From assembly GCF_023276435.1 (NCBI RefSeq), contig NZ_JALLPO010000012.1, positions 148,589 through 212,588 of the forward strand: a DNA stretch of 64,000 bases, read 5' to 3'. Of this stretch, positions 63,691-64,000 are shown piece by piece (position 1 is the first letter of the stretch; the number at the start of each line of letters is the position of its first letter). Both the position numbers and the translations under genes were made by a program. The DNA comes from Sphaerisporangium perillae. GTDB lineage: Bacteria; Actinomycetota; Actinomycetes; Streptosporangiales; Streptosporangiaceae. The notes under the pieces were generated by a model, which was given only the letters and a program-made list of their open reading frames with translations, searched no databases and was not told the origin of the DNA.

Positions 63691-63774
63691 CCCCTTGAAA
63701 CACACAAACCAGGCCAAGGCCAGAGTTTGCTGCCTCTGAGTTACATAGTGGACGCGAGCAAGAAGCTTTGTGGT

Positions 63775-64000
<226 letters not shown>

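Noticed and set aside
63691..63774. tRNA gene in the 23S-5S spacer
   Set aside because: Only 84 nt with no cloverleaf-forming arms or TTCGA-type T-loop.

Overview
The window is very GC-rich (about 70%) actinobacterial chromosome. Actinomycete-only families (DUF2530, DUF3027, DUF3263, SCO7613-type membrane protein, CysO/MetO-type sulfur carrier, bacterial XPB with its helicase-associated partner, HelD, CIRCE-controlled groES-less groEL) and frequent GTG/TTG starts suggest a filamentous actinomycete, most likely Streptosporangiaceae (Nonomuraea/Streptosporangium relatives). The family is inference; the phylum is secure. The right edge enters an rRNA operon read leftward: 3' end of 23S, then 5S.

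Layout. 1-4.3 kb: a partial zinc-ribbon membrane protein, a NarL-type two-component pair, and a divergent six-TM protein. 4.3-7.2 kb: an accessory patch of lower GC with an FHA-flavoprotein fusion and a scar where a truncated luciferase-like oxidoreductase meets a truncated radical-SAM gene. 7.2-16.1 kb: purine permease, DUF2530, a sacsin/Hsp90-type ATPase, DUF3027, MFS and a CspA-like protein with a tail. 16.1-18.8 kb: HAD phosphatase, TetR, membrane protein. 18.8-27.2 kb: DNA/RNA transaction genes (helicase-associated protein, DUF4190, XPB, HelD), preceded by an orphan IS605/TnpB-type omegaRNA scar. 27.2-33.7 kb: SRPBCC, PhzF, GNAT, a 910-aa membrane hydrolase and two tandem TetR genes, the second missing helix 1. 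33.8-38.9 kb: groEL with two CIRCE sites, cspA, sulfur carrier plus threonine-synthase-like enzyme under a SAM-I riboswitch, and a sigma factor. 39-44.8 kb: trehalose synthesis (otsA, otsB), MFS, DUF3263, a divergent DUF62 protein and a secreted repeat protein. 44.9-50.5 kb: a five-gene peptide ABC importer. 51-56 kb: Wzm/Wzt-type exporter, PEBP protein, an SOS-box-preceded DUF222 stub, a KamA-family radical SAM enzyme and DUF1707. 56-63.4 kb: plsX, argS, a repeat-containing membrane protein, GT87-like protein, sepF and a second PhzF. 63.5-64 kb: 5S and 23S rRNA.

Most striking unit: a SAM-I riboswitch (37972-38132, minus) whose closing helix abuts the ribosome-binding site of a threonine-synthase-like PLP enzyme, followed 13 nt later by a ubiquitin-like sulfur carrier ending in AVAGG. 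A methionine-sensing switch on this pair fits homocysteine synthesis from O-phosphohomoserine better than threonine synthesis. The second most striking is the orphan omegaRNA-like scar at 19001-19190. Many intergenic spaces between convergent genes hold long, near-perfect hairpins that look like bidirectional terminators.
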